A stretch of 64,000 bases of DNA from Salvelinus alpinus (Eukaryota > Chordata > Actinopteri > Salmoniformes > Salmonidae). The stretch is from assembly GCF_045679555.1 (NCBI RefSeq), contig NC_092099.1:13344076-13408075 (forward strand), read 5' to 3'. Every line of letters starts with the position of its first letter. Within the stretch, counting starts at the first letter, position 1. Shown piece by piece: positions 13,036 through 25,717 of this stretch. A model generated the notes under the pieces. That model was not told where the DNA came from and did no database searches. It saw nothing but the letters and a program-made list of their open reading frames with translations. Made by a program: the position numbers and the translations under genes.

Positions 13036-14398
13036 AAGTATTTAGACCCTTTAATACATACTTTGTTGAAGGACCTTCGGCAGCGATTACAGCCTCAAGT
13101 CTTCTTGGGTATGACGCTACAAGCTTGGCACAACTGTATTTGGGGAGTTTATCCTATTCTTCTCTGCAGATCCTCTCAAGCGCTGTCAGGTTGGATGGGG
13201 AGCGTCGCTCCACAGCTATTTTCAGGTCTCTCCAGAGATGTTCAATCAGGTTCAAGTCCGGGCTCTGGTTGGGCCACTCAACGACATTCAGAGACTTGTC
13301 CCGAAGCCACTCCTGCGTTGTCTTGGCTGTGTGCTTGGGGTCGTTGTCCTGTTGGAAGGTCAAACTTCGTCCCAGTCTGAGTTCCTGAGCAGGTTTTCAT
13401 CAAGGATTTCTCTGTACTTTACCCTGTTCATCTATGCCTCAATCCTAACTAGTCTCCCAATCCCTGCTGTTGAAAAATATCCCACAGCATGATGGTGCCA
13501 CCACCATGCTTCACTGTAGGGATGGTGCCAGGTTTCTTTCAGACGTGACGCTTGGCATTCAGACCAAAGAGTTCAATCCTGGTTTCATCATACCAGATAA
13601 TCTTGTTTTTCATGGTTTGAGAGTGTTTAGGTGCCTTTAGGAAAACTCCAAGCAGGCTGTCATGTGCCTTTTACTGAGGAGTGGCTTCCGTCTGGCCAAT
13701 CTACCATGAAGGCCTGATTGGTGGAGTGCCGCAGAACTCTAGAGCTCTGTCAGAGTGACCATCGGGTTCTTGGTAACCTCCCTGACCAACGACCTTCTCC
13801 CCCAATTTCTCAATTTGGCCGGGCAGCCAGCTCTAGGAAGAGTCTTGGTTGCTCCAAACTTATTCAATTTAAGAATGATGTAGGCCACTGTGTTCTTGGG
13901 GACCTTCAGTGCTGCAGAAGTTTTGGTACCCTTCCCCAGATCTGTGCCTCAACTCAATCCTGTCTCAGAGCTCTACGTAAAATTCCTTCGACCTCATGGC
14001 TTGGTTTTTGCTCTGACATGCACTGTCAACTGTGGGACCTTATATAGACAGGTGTGGGCCTTTCCAAATCATGTTCAGTCAATTGAATTTACCACAGGTG
14101 GACTCCAATCAAGTTGAAGAAACACCTCAAGGATGATCAATGGAAACAGGATGCATCTCAGACATTTCGAGTCTCATAGCAAAGGGTCTGAATACTTATG
14201 TAAATAAGGTATTTCTGTTTTACATTTTTCATAAGTTTGCAAACATTTCAAAACGCCTGTTTTTGCTTTGTCATTATGGGGTATTATGTGTAGATTGATG
14301 AGGGAAAAAAACAATTGAATCAATTTTAGAATAAGTCTGTAACCTAACAACATGTGGAAAAAGTCAAGGGGTCTGAATACTTTACGAAGGCACTGTAT

Positions 14399-14840
14399 AT
14401 GTATTTTTTTTGCTAAACAGGTGGGGCTCAAAACAGGTGGAGCTCTGCACCTGAATGACGGGTCGCCACTGCTGGTGAACCATTCTTGATACAGGGGAAT
14501 CTGTTGAGCGTGAAAAACCCAGCAACGTTGCAGTTCTTGACACAAACAGGTGCCCCTGGCGCCTTCCAAACCACTCAAAGGCACTTACATTTTTTGCCTT
14601 GTCCTTTCACCCTCTGAATGGCACACATACGCAATCCATGCCTCATTGTCTCAAGGCTTAAAAATCCTTCTTTAACCTGTCTCCACCCCTTCATATACAC
14701 TGATTGAAGTGAATGTAACACGTGACATCAATAAGGGATCATAGCTTTCACCTGGATTCACTTTCTCCTGGATTCACCTGGTCAGTCTATGTCAATGAAA
14801 GAGCAGGTGTTCTTAATGTTTTGTACACTCAGTGTAGTTC
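14399..14840. mobile_element. Fragment of a DNA-transposon-like repeat
   Basis: The stretch caccccttcatatacactga ... ggatcatagctttcacctgg ... gttttgtacactcagtgta recurs in part at 43665-43805 inside ifih1. It looks like the end of a Tc1-like element whose outer terminus is gtacactcagtgta. No coding capacity is evident. Confidence 0.6.
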
Positions 14841-15135
14841 ATATCATTATATCATAGATACAGTTAGGTCATATTCAAACCACTCAGTGAAGGGTATGCA
14901 AAATGTCTTATAAACTGTCAAATGTGTGTAATGAAAGTTGTAACATATAGTTTGCATGTAACATACAGTAGTATCTCCCCAAAATATTCTTACACGTACT
15001 GTAGTTAGCCCTAGGACTATCAAACATTGGCATTCTGTAGATCAGAACCAATGAAGAATATTTTACACTCCTCACGCGGACTCCAAGTGCAACCCACCTC
15101 CTTCCTCAGGTTGTCCTCCCCAAACCAATATTTAC
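14841..15135. other. No feature recognised; fap terminal exons expected but not found
   Basis: The final fap/DPP4 exons, which encode the catalytic His and the C-terminus, should lie just left of the exon at 15136-15209. I could not find them here or in the transposon-filled DNA further left. Confidence 0.45.
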
Positions 15136-15861
15136 CATGGCCTCAAAGTCAACGTGCTGGTCAACCAGGGCTTTAGAGATGTGTTCAGATTGCTGGAAGT
15201 GAACATTGTCTACAAGAAAAACAAACTGTTTGTAATACCTTATTGAACAAGGAAATATATGCGTCTGTCAAATACCATTAAAACCAGTTTTGAATAAGAT
15301 CAGGAGCATTTACCTGTTAATGGCTATACTGAGTACTATATTCTATACATTATACATTAAAAATACAGCATTGTGTGTGAGTGCGTGATTGAGTAGCATG
15401 TAAAATATTTAACTGAAACAAAGACACATACCATCAGCTGTCCCATGAACCAGGAGATAGTCCACTGATTTGAAATTCTGTGCTCTAGTTGTTACTATGG
15501 AATTCTGTTGAATATAATATACAGTATATTTTTATGTAGACACAGTTACAGTTGACATACAATAGATTATTTGATGACTAAGAAGGATGTTGTGATGTTT
15601 CTGATGTCTTTACCTTCAGCATTTTTCTCCGGTTTACTAATATAGCATTCAGTATACACAAGTCTGGAAAAGGAATATCCAGCTAGTGACTGTACTCATA
15701 TAAGGTGAAACAAACATTGCCTTTTGAACTTTTTGCATTACTAAATGCATGTTTTTATAGTGTTAGACCTGTTGTACGGTTATACGCCCTGATACATACC
15801 ATAATATACCCACTTAGCTACTGGGGCAACTGCTATTCGACACTTGAAAACTCCAGCACCC

Positions 15862-18094
15862 TGTAACGTATACGCTGGGAGTCAGAAAGCAAGTTCAGGT
15901 GGTGAGTTTAATAATAAACGGAACATCTAACAATGTAACAAACACGAGCAGGTATAGACATGAAACACATAAATAATACTGACTGGGGAAAGAACCTAAG
16001 GGCGTGCCAGATATAGGAGTGGTAATAAGTGAGGTAATGGAGTCCAGGTGTGCCTGATGACGTGCAGGTGCGTGTAATGATTGATGCCAAGAGTTCGTAA
16101 TGATGGATCCCAGGACCGGTGGTTAGTATACCGGTGACATCGAACACCGAACACCGGAGGGGAGGAGTAGATGTGACAGTGCCCCCCCCCCACGGCTCCA
16201 GACGCAGGACGACGCCGACCAGGGGAGCAGCCCCGAGGACAAGGAGAGGGCCGGTCCGGTCCGACCGAAACCCGGGCCATACACCTCCCAGTCCACCAGA
16301 TACTGGAGCCGACCCCCACGACGTCGGGAGTTTAGTAAAGATCTGACGGCTTAGTCCGGACCACCCTCGATGTCCAGGATGAGTGGAGGGGTGTCATGGG
16401 GGACAGCATCAAGCTAGGGAACCAAGAAGGTGAGATACAAAAGTCACTGGGAAGCTGAAACCTATACGTCACCATGTTGACCCTCTGGTCAGCTTCTTGC
16501 AGGGCAGGCGAAGTGGGAGGTTCCTGGTAGGAAGCCAGACACGGTCCCCAGGGTGGTACACGGGGGTCTAACTGCGGTGGCGGTCTGCCTACTCCTTTTG
16601 ACGGTGGATGTCATGCTGGAGTCTCACGTGAGAGACGCTCCAAAATCCAGAACACACTGGAAGGGGGTCAACCCAGTGGAGGAGTGTTGTAGCGAGTTCT
16701 GGGCGTACTCCGCCCATGGAAGGAATCGAGCCCACTCTCCCTGCTGGTCCTGACAGTGGCTCCTCAGGAACCTCCCCAGCTCCTGGTTCATCCTCTCCAC
16801 CTGCCCGTTGGACTGAGGCCTATACCTGGAAGTGAGGCTGACAGTGACCCCGAGCTTCTCCATAAAGGCTCTCCATACCTGTGATGTGAATTAGGGGCCA
16901 TGGTTTGAGACGATGTCTTCCGGGAAGGCCATAATGCCGGAAGACCTGCTGGAATAGCAGTAGGGAGACCAGAAAGAGGGATTTAACGACAGGATTTTGA
17001 AAATCTATCCACAACCACCAAAATGGTGGTGAAACCATCAGAGGAGGGGAGATCAGTAACAAAGAAAATTAATAGATGGGACCAGGGATGCTGAAGCATG
17101 GGAAGGAGTTTCTCTGCTGGAGCGTTCTGGGGGAATTTGGTTTGGGCACATATGGAACAGGAGTTGACGTAACGAGTGACGTCCTGTGCCAAGGTGGGCC
17201 ACCAGTACTTCTCAGAGATGGATTGGGTAGTGCGAGAAATACCTGGATGTCCAGCGACAACAGCTGTGTGTGCCCAGGTCAGCAGCCGATCCCTTATCCT
17301 CTTGGGAACGTAGATGCGCTCAGGAGGACAGTTAGTGGGTGTGGGCTCCCTCTCCAGAGTTTTGCGAATGTCCACATCTACGTCCCAGACCACAGGAGCT
17401 ACGACTCGGGAGGATGGGATTATAGGTGCATTCTGGACAGGACCCTCTCCCGAATCATAGAGACGGAACAGGGCATCGGCCTTGGCGTTTTTTTTAACCT
17501 GGGCGATAGGTCAGCGTGAAGACAAACCTTGTGAAGAAAAGGGCCCACCTTGCTTGGCGCGGATTCAGCCTCCTCGCTGTCCGTATGTACTCCAGGTTCC
17601 GATGGTCGGTAAGGATGCCGAATGGTTCCTTGGCGCCATCCAGCCAGTGTCTCCACTCCTCTAACGCCAACTTCACAGCCAGGAGCTCTCGATCACTGAC
17701 GTCGTAATTCCTCTCTGCAGGGGACAGTTTCTTAGAGTTATATGCCACACGGATACAAATTCTGTGCATTACCCTGTCGTTGAGACAGAACTGCCCCCGC
17801 GTCCACCTCCACCATAAAGGAGATCGTGGGATCTGGGTGTATACGCTGGGAGTCGGAAAGCAAGTTCAGGTGGCGAGTTTAATAATAAACGGAACATCGA
17901 ACAATATAACAAACACGAGTAGCGTATAGACATGAAACACATAAACAATACTGACTGGGGAAAGAACCTAAGGGAGTGCCAAATATAGGTGGGGTAATAA
18001 GTAAGGTAATGATTGATACCAGGTGTGAGTAATGATGGATCCCAGGACCGGCGACGTCGAACGCAGGAGGGGAGGAGCAGAAGTAGACGTGACA
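15862..18094 (-). mobile_element. Ty3-type LTR retroelement inserted in fap exon
   Basis: A 2233-bp element with LTRs at 15862-16178 and 17838-18094 (TGT...ACA on either strand), flanked by the 5-bp target duplication CACCC (15857-15861 and 18095-18099). On the minus strand it keeps pol parts in the expected order. RNase H at 17494-17769 has the [11 protein letters not shown]-like start, the [15 protein letters not shown] motif and LTDHRNLEY. Integrase at 16624-17393 has an HHCC zinc finger (GHPGISRT ... CSICAQTK) and the [17 protein letters not shown] region. gag, protease and reverse transcriptase are gone and the integrase core is frame-broken, so it is not autonomous. The left LTR carries a 5-bp insertion and other extra sequence relative to the right one. 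Confidence 0.94.
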
Positions 18095-18131
18095 CACCCA
18101 AAGCCATCCACGTGACAAAGCCACCATATGA

Positions 18132-18571
18132 CTGAAAACAGATTATTTCAAACCACATCAGTTAGTTTAACTGAACAAATATTTACAACAACATATTTGT
18201 AAGAAATATATACAGAATCTAAGAGAATAGCCAATTTACGCAACCCAATATGGCTATTCGTTCATGGTCTATAAAGCCCATGTCAATGAATTTTCTAGTA
18301 ACAAAAAAAACGAAACGTCTTTATTTGATCTGCTCTAGCTACAGTATTATGTCATTCAAGTGTTGATCTCATCAGAATCAAAAACTGATGAGAGCAGATT
18401 ACATTAATGAGACCTTTTTCAAGAGCAACAGATAGCCCACTTTGGGGTATTCCAATTTGTATTAATTATCAGAAATGAATACATTGCCTTACTTGTAAAT
18501 TGTTTTTACATATTGTTAAACAGATGTTATACTTGACACACTGAGGTCTCTGTAGTTCAATGGCATCTTAC
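18132..18571. other. fap intron; an expected exon is not visible
   Basis: By comparison with the family, an exon ending in the Gly-Trp of the GWSYGG motif should lie between the exons at 18100-18131 and 18572-18776. I found no such sequence, so it appears deleted or decayed beyond recognition. Confidence 0.5.
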
Positions 18572-18588
18572 CCCACGGCCGCTATTTA

Positions 18589-18903
<315 letters not shown>

Positions 18904-19479
18904 TTAGGCCTGTGTACTTACATATCAATTAGAAGAGGGTACTTTTATTTTGGGGGGGAAATTAGGGCGTAACATCATTTGATACCAGAGATCTGTTGGC
19001 AAAAGGTAGTGAAACATGATGCCAATAGATATACATTTGATTCAGCATGGTATGATTTGATCTGCCAGTCTGTAAAACTTCAGTCTCACCAAATTCTGCT
19101 ACCCTCAGGGTCCCACACTGCATGGTCGGCATTTGGAATTATTTTATCATGTCTTCAAGATCTTTGTTGTCACGAAGAACCAGGAGCTCTTAAAACAAAA
19201 CTTCTTTATCAATTAAAAGTAAAATCAGAAGTTGGCCCGTTTATGGTGAAGATTCATGAACCTGAGTATTGGTCAGTTACAAAGAGTATTTCCATAATAG
19301 TGGTACTTTTTGCATACCTTCACCTGAGCATCTATCGTCCCTGAGTGTGAACAAAGGTGTTCCAGGTCCTGTTAAGAAACAATCAGCCCACACAATACAC
19401 TAAAACATCACGTAAGCTAATTGTTCACCACATAACCTCTACTAACTGACCTGGAGGTCAGAGGTCAGAACTGAGACTG

Positions 19480-19555
19480 TGGCCTATGGGCCCTGGTCAA
19501 AAGTAGTGCACTGCATAGGGAATAGGGTGTTATCTGGGACACTTATTGTGTTACT
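19480..19555. repeat. MITE half (cccaaatggcacc family)
   Basis: The stretch ggccctggtcaaaagtagtg ... ggaatagggtgttatctggg matches one arm of the hairpin element at 27189-27292. Only one arm is kept. Confidence 0.6.
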
Positions 19556-20169
19556 CATTGATATTGCGCAGCACAGTTATTTTTGTGCATTGATCACGGA
19601 TGGGTTAGTGCTCAGGGTGTGAATGGGGAATAGGGTAACTGACCATAGCAGTCCATGCGGTAGTAAGAGGCATCGTAGCTGAAGTAGACTGAGTTGTACT
19701 GACACCTGTCCTTATACAGGCCACAGGTGAGGCACTGGGGGAGCAGAGTGGCTCCTTCCGATCATAACCCTCACAAACAAACAAACCACAGGTTCATACG
19801 AGTTAACATCTCTGTCTGAACGATGAACAATTGAACATACTTTCATGGTTTATTTGGTATTCAGGATCATGAATTTAGAGAAACCACCTGAAATGAAATG
19901 TCCATGGGGGGTTATGAGAAACACATTAAAGACAATGTGGTCAAAGTGATAGATAAATAGTAGGTTTACTCTATTTTGTTATCTAATTAAGTGAAATGGA
20001 TTTGCATCTGTACTTACATAGCGCCTTGAGTGAGTTTTGAAATTAGGTAATGGGTGTTGCCTTGCCCTTTGGAATGATATACACGTTCATACTGTAGGAG
20101 TTGAATTCTGATATTGCTAACATTTACAGTAGACTGGAATCAATCAATCAAATCTACATATTTGAACAA

Positions 20170-20470
20170 ATACCACCCCTGGCAGGTAGCCTAGTGGTTA
20201 GAGCGTTGGGCCAGTATCCAAAAGGTTGCTGGATCGAATCCCCGAGCTGACAAGGTAAAAATCTGTTGTTCTGTCCCTGAGCAAGGCAGTTAACCCACTT
20301 TTGGATGTCGATTAAGGCAGCCCCCCCACACCTCTCTGATTCAGAGGGGTTGGATAAATGCGGAAGGCATTCAGTTGTACAACTAACTAGGTATCCCCCT
20401 TTCCCTTGAATAGCTTGCAAGTCTGCATTGTATTATCCTGTGCATATGGCAAAAAAAATTGATTTGATTT
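20170..20470 (+). repeat. tRNA-derived SINE (HpaI-like)
   Basis: Starts with an A-box-like tagcctagtggttagagcgt, followed by a B-box-like ggatcgaatcc about 45 bases later, both RNA polymerase III promoter elements. The downstream body (gagctgacaaggtaaaaatc) is the familiar salmonid SINE sequence. The 3' part (aactaactaggtatccccct) ends in an A-rich tract. It lies in a fap intron. Confidence 0.85.
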
Positions 20471-20513
20471 TGAATAAGCAATCATAAAAAGCTACATTTA
20501 GTTCTCATGGTTC

Positions 20514-20913
20514 TGTCACGCTTGTCGTCCTCCTCATCTGAGGAGGAGTAGTTGGAAGGATCGGAGGACCAATATGCAGCGTGCTAAGTGTTCATCTTGA
20601 TATTTATTTAAAAAGAGAACACTGAACGAACTATACAAAAATAACAAACAACGAACATGAAGCTATAGAAAAATAGTGCTGACACAAAACACTACACATA
20701 GACAATCACCCACAACCCACAATGACAAAACAGGCTACCTAAATATGGTTCCCAATCAGAGACAACGACTAACACCTGCCTCTGATTGAGAACCATATCA
20801 GGCCAAACACAGAAACAGACAAACTACATACAACATAGAATGCCCACTCAGATCACACCCTGACCAAACAAAACATATAAACATACAAAGCAAACTATGG
20901 TCAGGGCGTGACA
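20514..20913 (-). mobile_element. Solo LTR (family A) in fap intron
   Basis: Begins TGTCACG and ends GGGCGTGACA, flanked by the 5-bp direct repeat GGTTC (20509-20513 and 20914-20918). It is the reverse-oriented relative of the solo LTR at 4220-4614 (shared ctctgattgagaaccatatc and neighbouring blocks). No internal region remains. Confidence 0.88.
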
Positions 20914-21669
20914 GGTTCTTTCATTATACAGTATGTGAACTTACCTGGCCAACCCAAACTGTTTTGCTTACTTGTTCACATTTCTAAAATAAAAAAAGAA
21001 ATGTATTTTAATACATTTATCAAGACAAAATGTCCTATTAGCCTATACAGTTCCAGTATGATTCAAACAGCAACATTCCTGGTGTTAATGTTGGAAAACA
21101 CATGATTCTCTGTTCTCTGAATGCTGTTTTCTAACCAAGGAGCCCACCCACAGAGTGAGGTGAGGTGACAACTACCTGGTTCTCATTCCAGTTGTTTCCA
21201 AGGTCATAGATCTGTAAAAGGACATGGTTCTGCTTCCTCCTGGTGCACTGAACGGCGACGTGCTCATCCGTCACCCCATGTGACTGATCTCAAATAGTGA
21301 TCACTGGGAGGAAAACAACACAAAGCGACCGGTTTATATCACCTTTTTTTATATCACCCTATGAGAACACTTTACTATATCAACCGCTATCAACGTATAT
21401 GAAAGTATGACATGATACTGTACCCTGCACCAATGGAATCTGGCACCACCACCTGTGTCCGCCTTGACGGATTTGTTGTGTCCACCACAAACAGCTTTGC
21501 CTTAGAATTTGTTGAACCAGCCTTGACAGGAGATAACACGAATAACAAAAATGATGAGCATTCTTTCAGGATACAGTACATATACTTCAAATGCTGTATT
21601 TACTCTGTACAATGTACAATGTACAACACACACATAATGTGTGATGATGGTATACTGTATATTTGACCT

Positions 21670-23905
21670 ATTAAAAGTTCTGGGACACTGTAAAGTCCAT
21701 GGAGAATAAGAACACCTCCTCCCAGCTTCCAACTGCTCTGAAGATAGGAAACACTGTCACCACCGACAAATCCACTATAATTGAGAATTTCAATAAGCAT
21801 TTTTCTACGGCTGGCCATGCTTTCCACCTGACTACCAATACCCCGGACAACAGCACTGCCCTCCCCTCTGCTACTCGCCCAAGCCTTCCCCATTTCTCTT
21901 TCTCCCAAATACAGTCAGCTGATGTTCTAAAAGAGCTGCAAAATCTGGACCCTTACAAATCAGCCGGGCTAGATAATCTGGACCCTTTCTTTCTAAAACT
22001 ATCTGCTGAAATTGTTGCCACCCCTATTACTAGCCTTTTCAACCTCTCTTTCGTGTCGTCTGAGATTCCCAAAGATTGGAAAGCAGCTGCGGTTATCCCC
22101 CTCTTCAAAGGGGGGGACACTCTTGACCCTAACAGCTACAGACCTATATCTATCCTACCCTGCCTTTCTAAGGTCTTCGAAAGCCAAGTCAACAAACAGA
22201 TTACCGACCATTTCGAATCCCACCATACCTTCTCCGCTATGCAATCTGGTTTCAGAGCTGGTCATGGGTGCACCTCAGCCACGCTCAAGGTCATAAACGA
22301 TATCTTAACCGCCATCGATAGGAAACAATACTGTGCAGCCGTATTTATTGACCTGGCCAAGGCTTTTGACTCTGTCAATCACCACATCCTCATCGGCAGA
22401 CTCGACAGCCTTGGTTTCTCTAATGATTGCCTCGCCTGGTTCACCAACTACTTCTCTGATCGAGTTCAGTGTGTCAAATCGGAGGGTCTGTTGTCCGGGC
22501 CTCTGGCAGTCTCCATGGGGGTGCCACAGGGTTCAATTCTTGGACCGACTCTCTTCTCTGTATACATCAATGATGTCGCTCTTGCTGCTGGTGATTCTCT
22601 GATCCACCTCTACGCAGACGACACTATTCTGTATACTTCTGGCCCTTCTTTTGACACTGTGTTAACAACCCTCCAGGCGAGCTTCAATGCCATACAACTC
22701 TCCTTCCATGGCCTCCAATTGCTCTTAAATACAAGTAAAACTAAATGCATGCTCTTCAACCGATCGCTGCCTGCACCTGCCCGCCTGTCCAACATCACTA
22801 CTCTGGACGGCTCTGACTTAGAATATGTGGACAACTACAAATACCTAGGTGTCTGGTTAGACTGTAAACTCTCCTTCCAGACTCACATCAAACATCTCCA
22901 ATCCAAAGTTAAATCTAGAATTGGCTCCCTATTCCGCAACAAAGCATCCTTCACTCATGCTGCCAAACATACCCTTGTAAAACTGACCATCCTACCAATC
23001 CTCGACTTCGGTGATGTCATTTACAAAATAGCCTCCAAAACCCTACTCAATAAATTGGATGCAGTCTATCACAGTGCCATCCGTTTTGTCACCAAAGCCC
23101 CATATACTACCCACCACTGCGACCTGTACACTCTCGTTGGCTGGCCCTCGCTTCATACTCGTCGCCAAACCCACTGGTTCCAGGTCATCTACAAGACCCT
23201 GCTAGGTAAAGTCCCCCCTTATCTCAGCTCGCTGGTCACCATAGCAACACCTACCTGTAGCACGCGCTCCAGCAGGTATATCTCTCTGGTCACCCCCAAA
23301 ACCAATTCTTCCTTTGGCCGCCTCTCCTTCCAGTTCTCTGCTGCCAATGACTGGAACGAACTACAAAAATCTCTGAAACTGGAAACACTTATCTCCCTCA
23401 CTAGCTTTAGGCACCAGCTGTCAGAGCAGCTCATAGATTACTGCACCTGTACATAGCCCATCTATAATTTAGCCCAAACAACTACCTCTTTACCTACTGT
23501 ATTTATTTATTTATTTTGCTCCTTTGCACCCCATTATTTCTGTCTCTACTTTGCGCTTTCTTCCACTGCAAACCAACCATTCCAGTGTTTTTATTTTTTA
23601 TTTTACTTGCTGTGTTGTATTTACTTCGCCACCATGGCCTTTTTATATTTTTATTTATTTATACATATATTTGTTTGCCTTCACCTCCCTTATCTCACCT
23701 CACTTGCTCACATTGTATATAGACTTATTTTTTTTCACTGTATCATTGACTATATGTTTGTTTTACTCCATGTGTAACTATGTGTTGTTGTATGTGTCGA
23801 ACTGCTTTGCTTTATCTTGGCCAGGTCGCAATTGTAAATGAGAACGTGTTCTCAATTTGCCTACCTGGTTAAATAAAGGTTAAATAAATAAATAAAATAA
23901 AACCT
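21670..23905 (+). mobile_element. 5'-truncated LINE with open reverse transcriptase (L2/Rex-like)
   Basis: A 585-codon frame (21699-23456, open somewhat further upstream) encodes a non-LTR reverse transcriptase. Recognisable blocks are YRPISILPCLSKVFE, QSGFRAGHGC, FIDLAKAFDSVNH, GVPQGSILGP and the catalytic LYADDTILY, followed by the thumb and C-terminal region ending in LTSFRHQL. The endonuclease domain is missing, so the copy is 5'-truncated and immobile by itself. The 3' end ggttaaataaaggttaaata with an A-rich tail matches salmonid LINE/SINE tails. It lies in a fap intron, opposite to the gene. The long open frame implies fairly recent insertion. Clade assignment is tentative. Confidence 0.92.
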
Positions 23906-24347
23906 GCTATCTGTGGTATATATATCATTCTTATGACATTCATACCATGCTTTAAAAAGGGCACATATTACAACATCCCACCTTAGGGTATGGGACAACC
24001 ACCATTCTGGGGTATTGTCCATATCCATACAAAAAGATATTGATCGTGTCATTAAACTCAACATCAGACAGATACTTTCCAGTTGGTGACGACCATATTG
24101 CCTCATTGGATGAGAAAACCTCTTCTGGAAAAAGTGGAAGAAATCACGTTACTCTAAAGCCTTGTGTGTGATGAAACCCACCTTGTCCCTTCCCTCTAAA
24201 ATGTATCAATGCTACTCAGTACTCACCCTCATATGCCCAGTCAGGGGCACCGTTAAGGATCTGATGATCAGTTCCATTATGGGCGACTTGCATGCTTCAG
24301 CAGTGGCTTTGGGTTTCAAATAAATGTTGTAATTCCAGACGTAAAGC

Positions 24348-24902
24348 CTGGCAGAGAGACCGATAGTCAAGTTAATGTCAGCATTCCATTCTCTTTAGTT
24401 TACACTAGAGACAGCCTACTGGAACTTCCTCTACAGTGGTTTTAATGCCCTGGAATCCTACTCCAGATTATTTTGGTTGGTGCAGCAGCTAAACCCACTG
24501 TGCTTTTGCATGTTTATCGCTCAGGGCCATTGCCCATACTTGACATGGGAGAGAGAGCACATCTGGTGTTTGGGTTAAAGTTCAAGATAAGATGCACCTT
24601 TGGCATCAGGATATCAGGGCCTGCTGAGAGAAAGCGATTGTAAGCAAAGCCTCAGTAGAGTAAGGACGTGCTGCTCCATATGATGTCATAGTCTGGTCAG
24701 CGTACTGATGTTAGTCAGTAGAGCAAAGTTTTATTTAAGTGTATGAAAGTGTATTCTTATTTTGTGTTTGATTGGTGGATGCTGCTGGGTGTGAGTGTGG
24801 TGCGGGGAATGAAAATGGAAATGCAAAACTCCATAAGATAACCAGAGGAAACTCCATATCAAGGGGAATTTATTCATTTTATGAATAAGTCCAAAGGACA
24901 CG
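24348..24902. other. Upstream of the last recognised fap exon; no exon found
   Basis: The exons for the fap cytoplasmic tail, membrane anchor and first propeller blades should lie at or beyond this stretch. I found no matching sequence here. Confidence 0.4.
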
Positions 24903-25717
24903 CACTATATCTTAGCTAAGCCTTAATGGGTGGTAGACTGTAACACATTACACTATACCTTAGCTAACCCTTTACGGGTGGTAGGTTGTAACACATTACA
25001 CTATATCTTAGCTAACCCTTTACGGGTGGTAGACTGTAACACATTACACTATACCTTAGCTAACCCTTTACGGGTGGTAGACTGTAACACATTACACTAT
25101 ACCTTAGCTAACCCTTTACGGGTGGTAGACTGTAACACATTACACTATATCTTAGCTAACCCTTTACGGGTGGTAGACTGTAACACATTACACTATATCT
25201 TAGCTAACCCTTTACGGGTGGTAGACTGTAACACATTACACTATATCTTAGCTAACCCTTTACGGGTGGTAGACTGTAACACATTACACTATACCTTAGC
25301 TAACCCTTTACGGGTGGTAGACTGTAACACATTACACTATACCTTAGCTTACCCTTTACGGGTGGTAGACTGTAACACGTTACACTATATCTTAGCTAAC
25401 CCTTTACGGGTGGTAGACTGTAACACATTACACTATACCTTAGCTAACCCTTTACGGGTGGTAGACTGTAACACATTACACTATACCTTAGCTAACCCTT
25501 TACGGGTGGTAGACTGTAACACATTACACTATATCTTAGCTAACCCTTTACGGGTGGTAGACTGTAACACATTACACTATACCTTAGCTAACCCTTTACG
25601 GGTGGTAGACTGTAACACATTACACTATATCTTAGCTTACCCTTTACGGGTGGTAGACTGTAACACGTTACACTATACCTCAGTTAACCCTTTATGGGCG
25701 GTAGACTGTAACACGGT
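24903..25717. repeat. 48-bp minisatellite, about 17 copies
   Basis: Unit starts ttagctaaccctttacgggt and repeats every 48 bases with few substitutions (ATATC/ATACC, cattac/cgttac). As 48 is a multiple of 3 and the plus strand has no stop in one frame, a 281-codon frame stays open through it, which is a by-product of the period. First and last units are more divergent, as expected for an array that grows internally. Confidence 0.96.

Larger units (their letters stand above)
10857..14398 (-). mobile_element. Outer Tc1-like transposon containing two nested insertions
   Basis: Left terminus tacagtgcatttggaaggta and right terminus gaatactttacgaaggcactgta are inverted copies. The transposase is on the minus strand. 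13154-13363 keeps [15 protein letters not shown] and DLNLIEHLW motifs of the DDE domain, but other parts are broken. After removing the solo LTR (11032-11502) and the Tc1 (11526-13035), the sequence reads continuously through aaaactgaaatatcacattt into agtatttagaccc. Confidence 0.9.

Noticed and set aside
15996-16346. Pro/Arg-rich frames near 16 kb
   Set aside because: Shadow frames of the LTR and the integrase end of the retroelement in fap.
18979-19344. 121-residue plus-strand frame
   Set aside because: It lies opposite decayed fap exons and has no similarity of its own.
21699-23456. Host gene of 585 codons
   Set aside because: It is a LINE reverse transcriptase with a LINE tail, lying opposite to fap in an intron.
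24903-25717. CRISPR-like array
   Set aside because: The units are contiguous tandem repeats without unique spacers, in a vertebrate genome.
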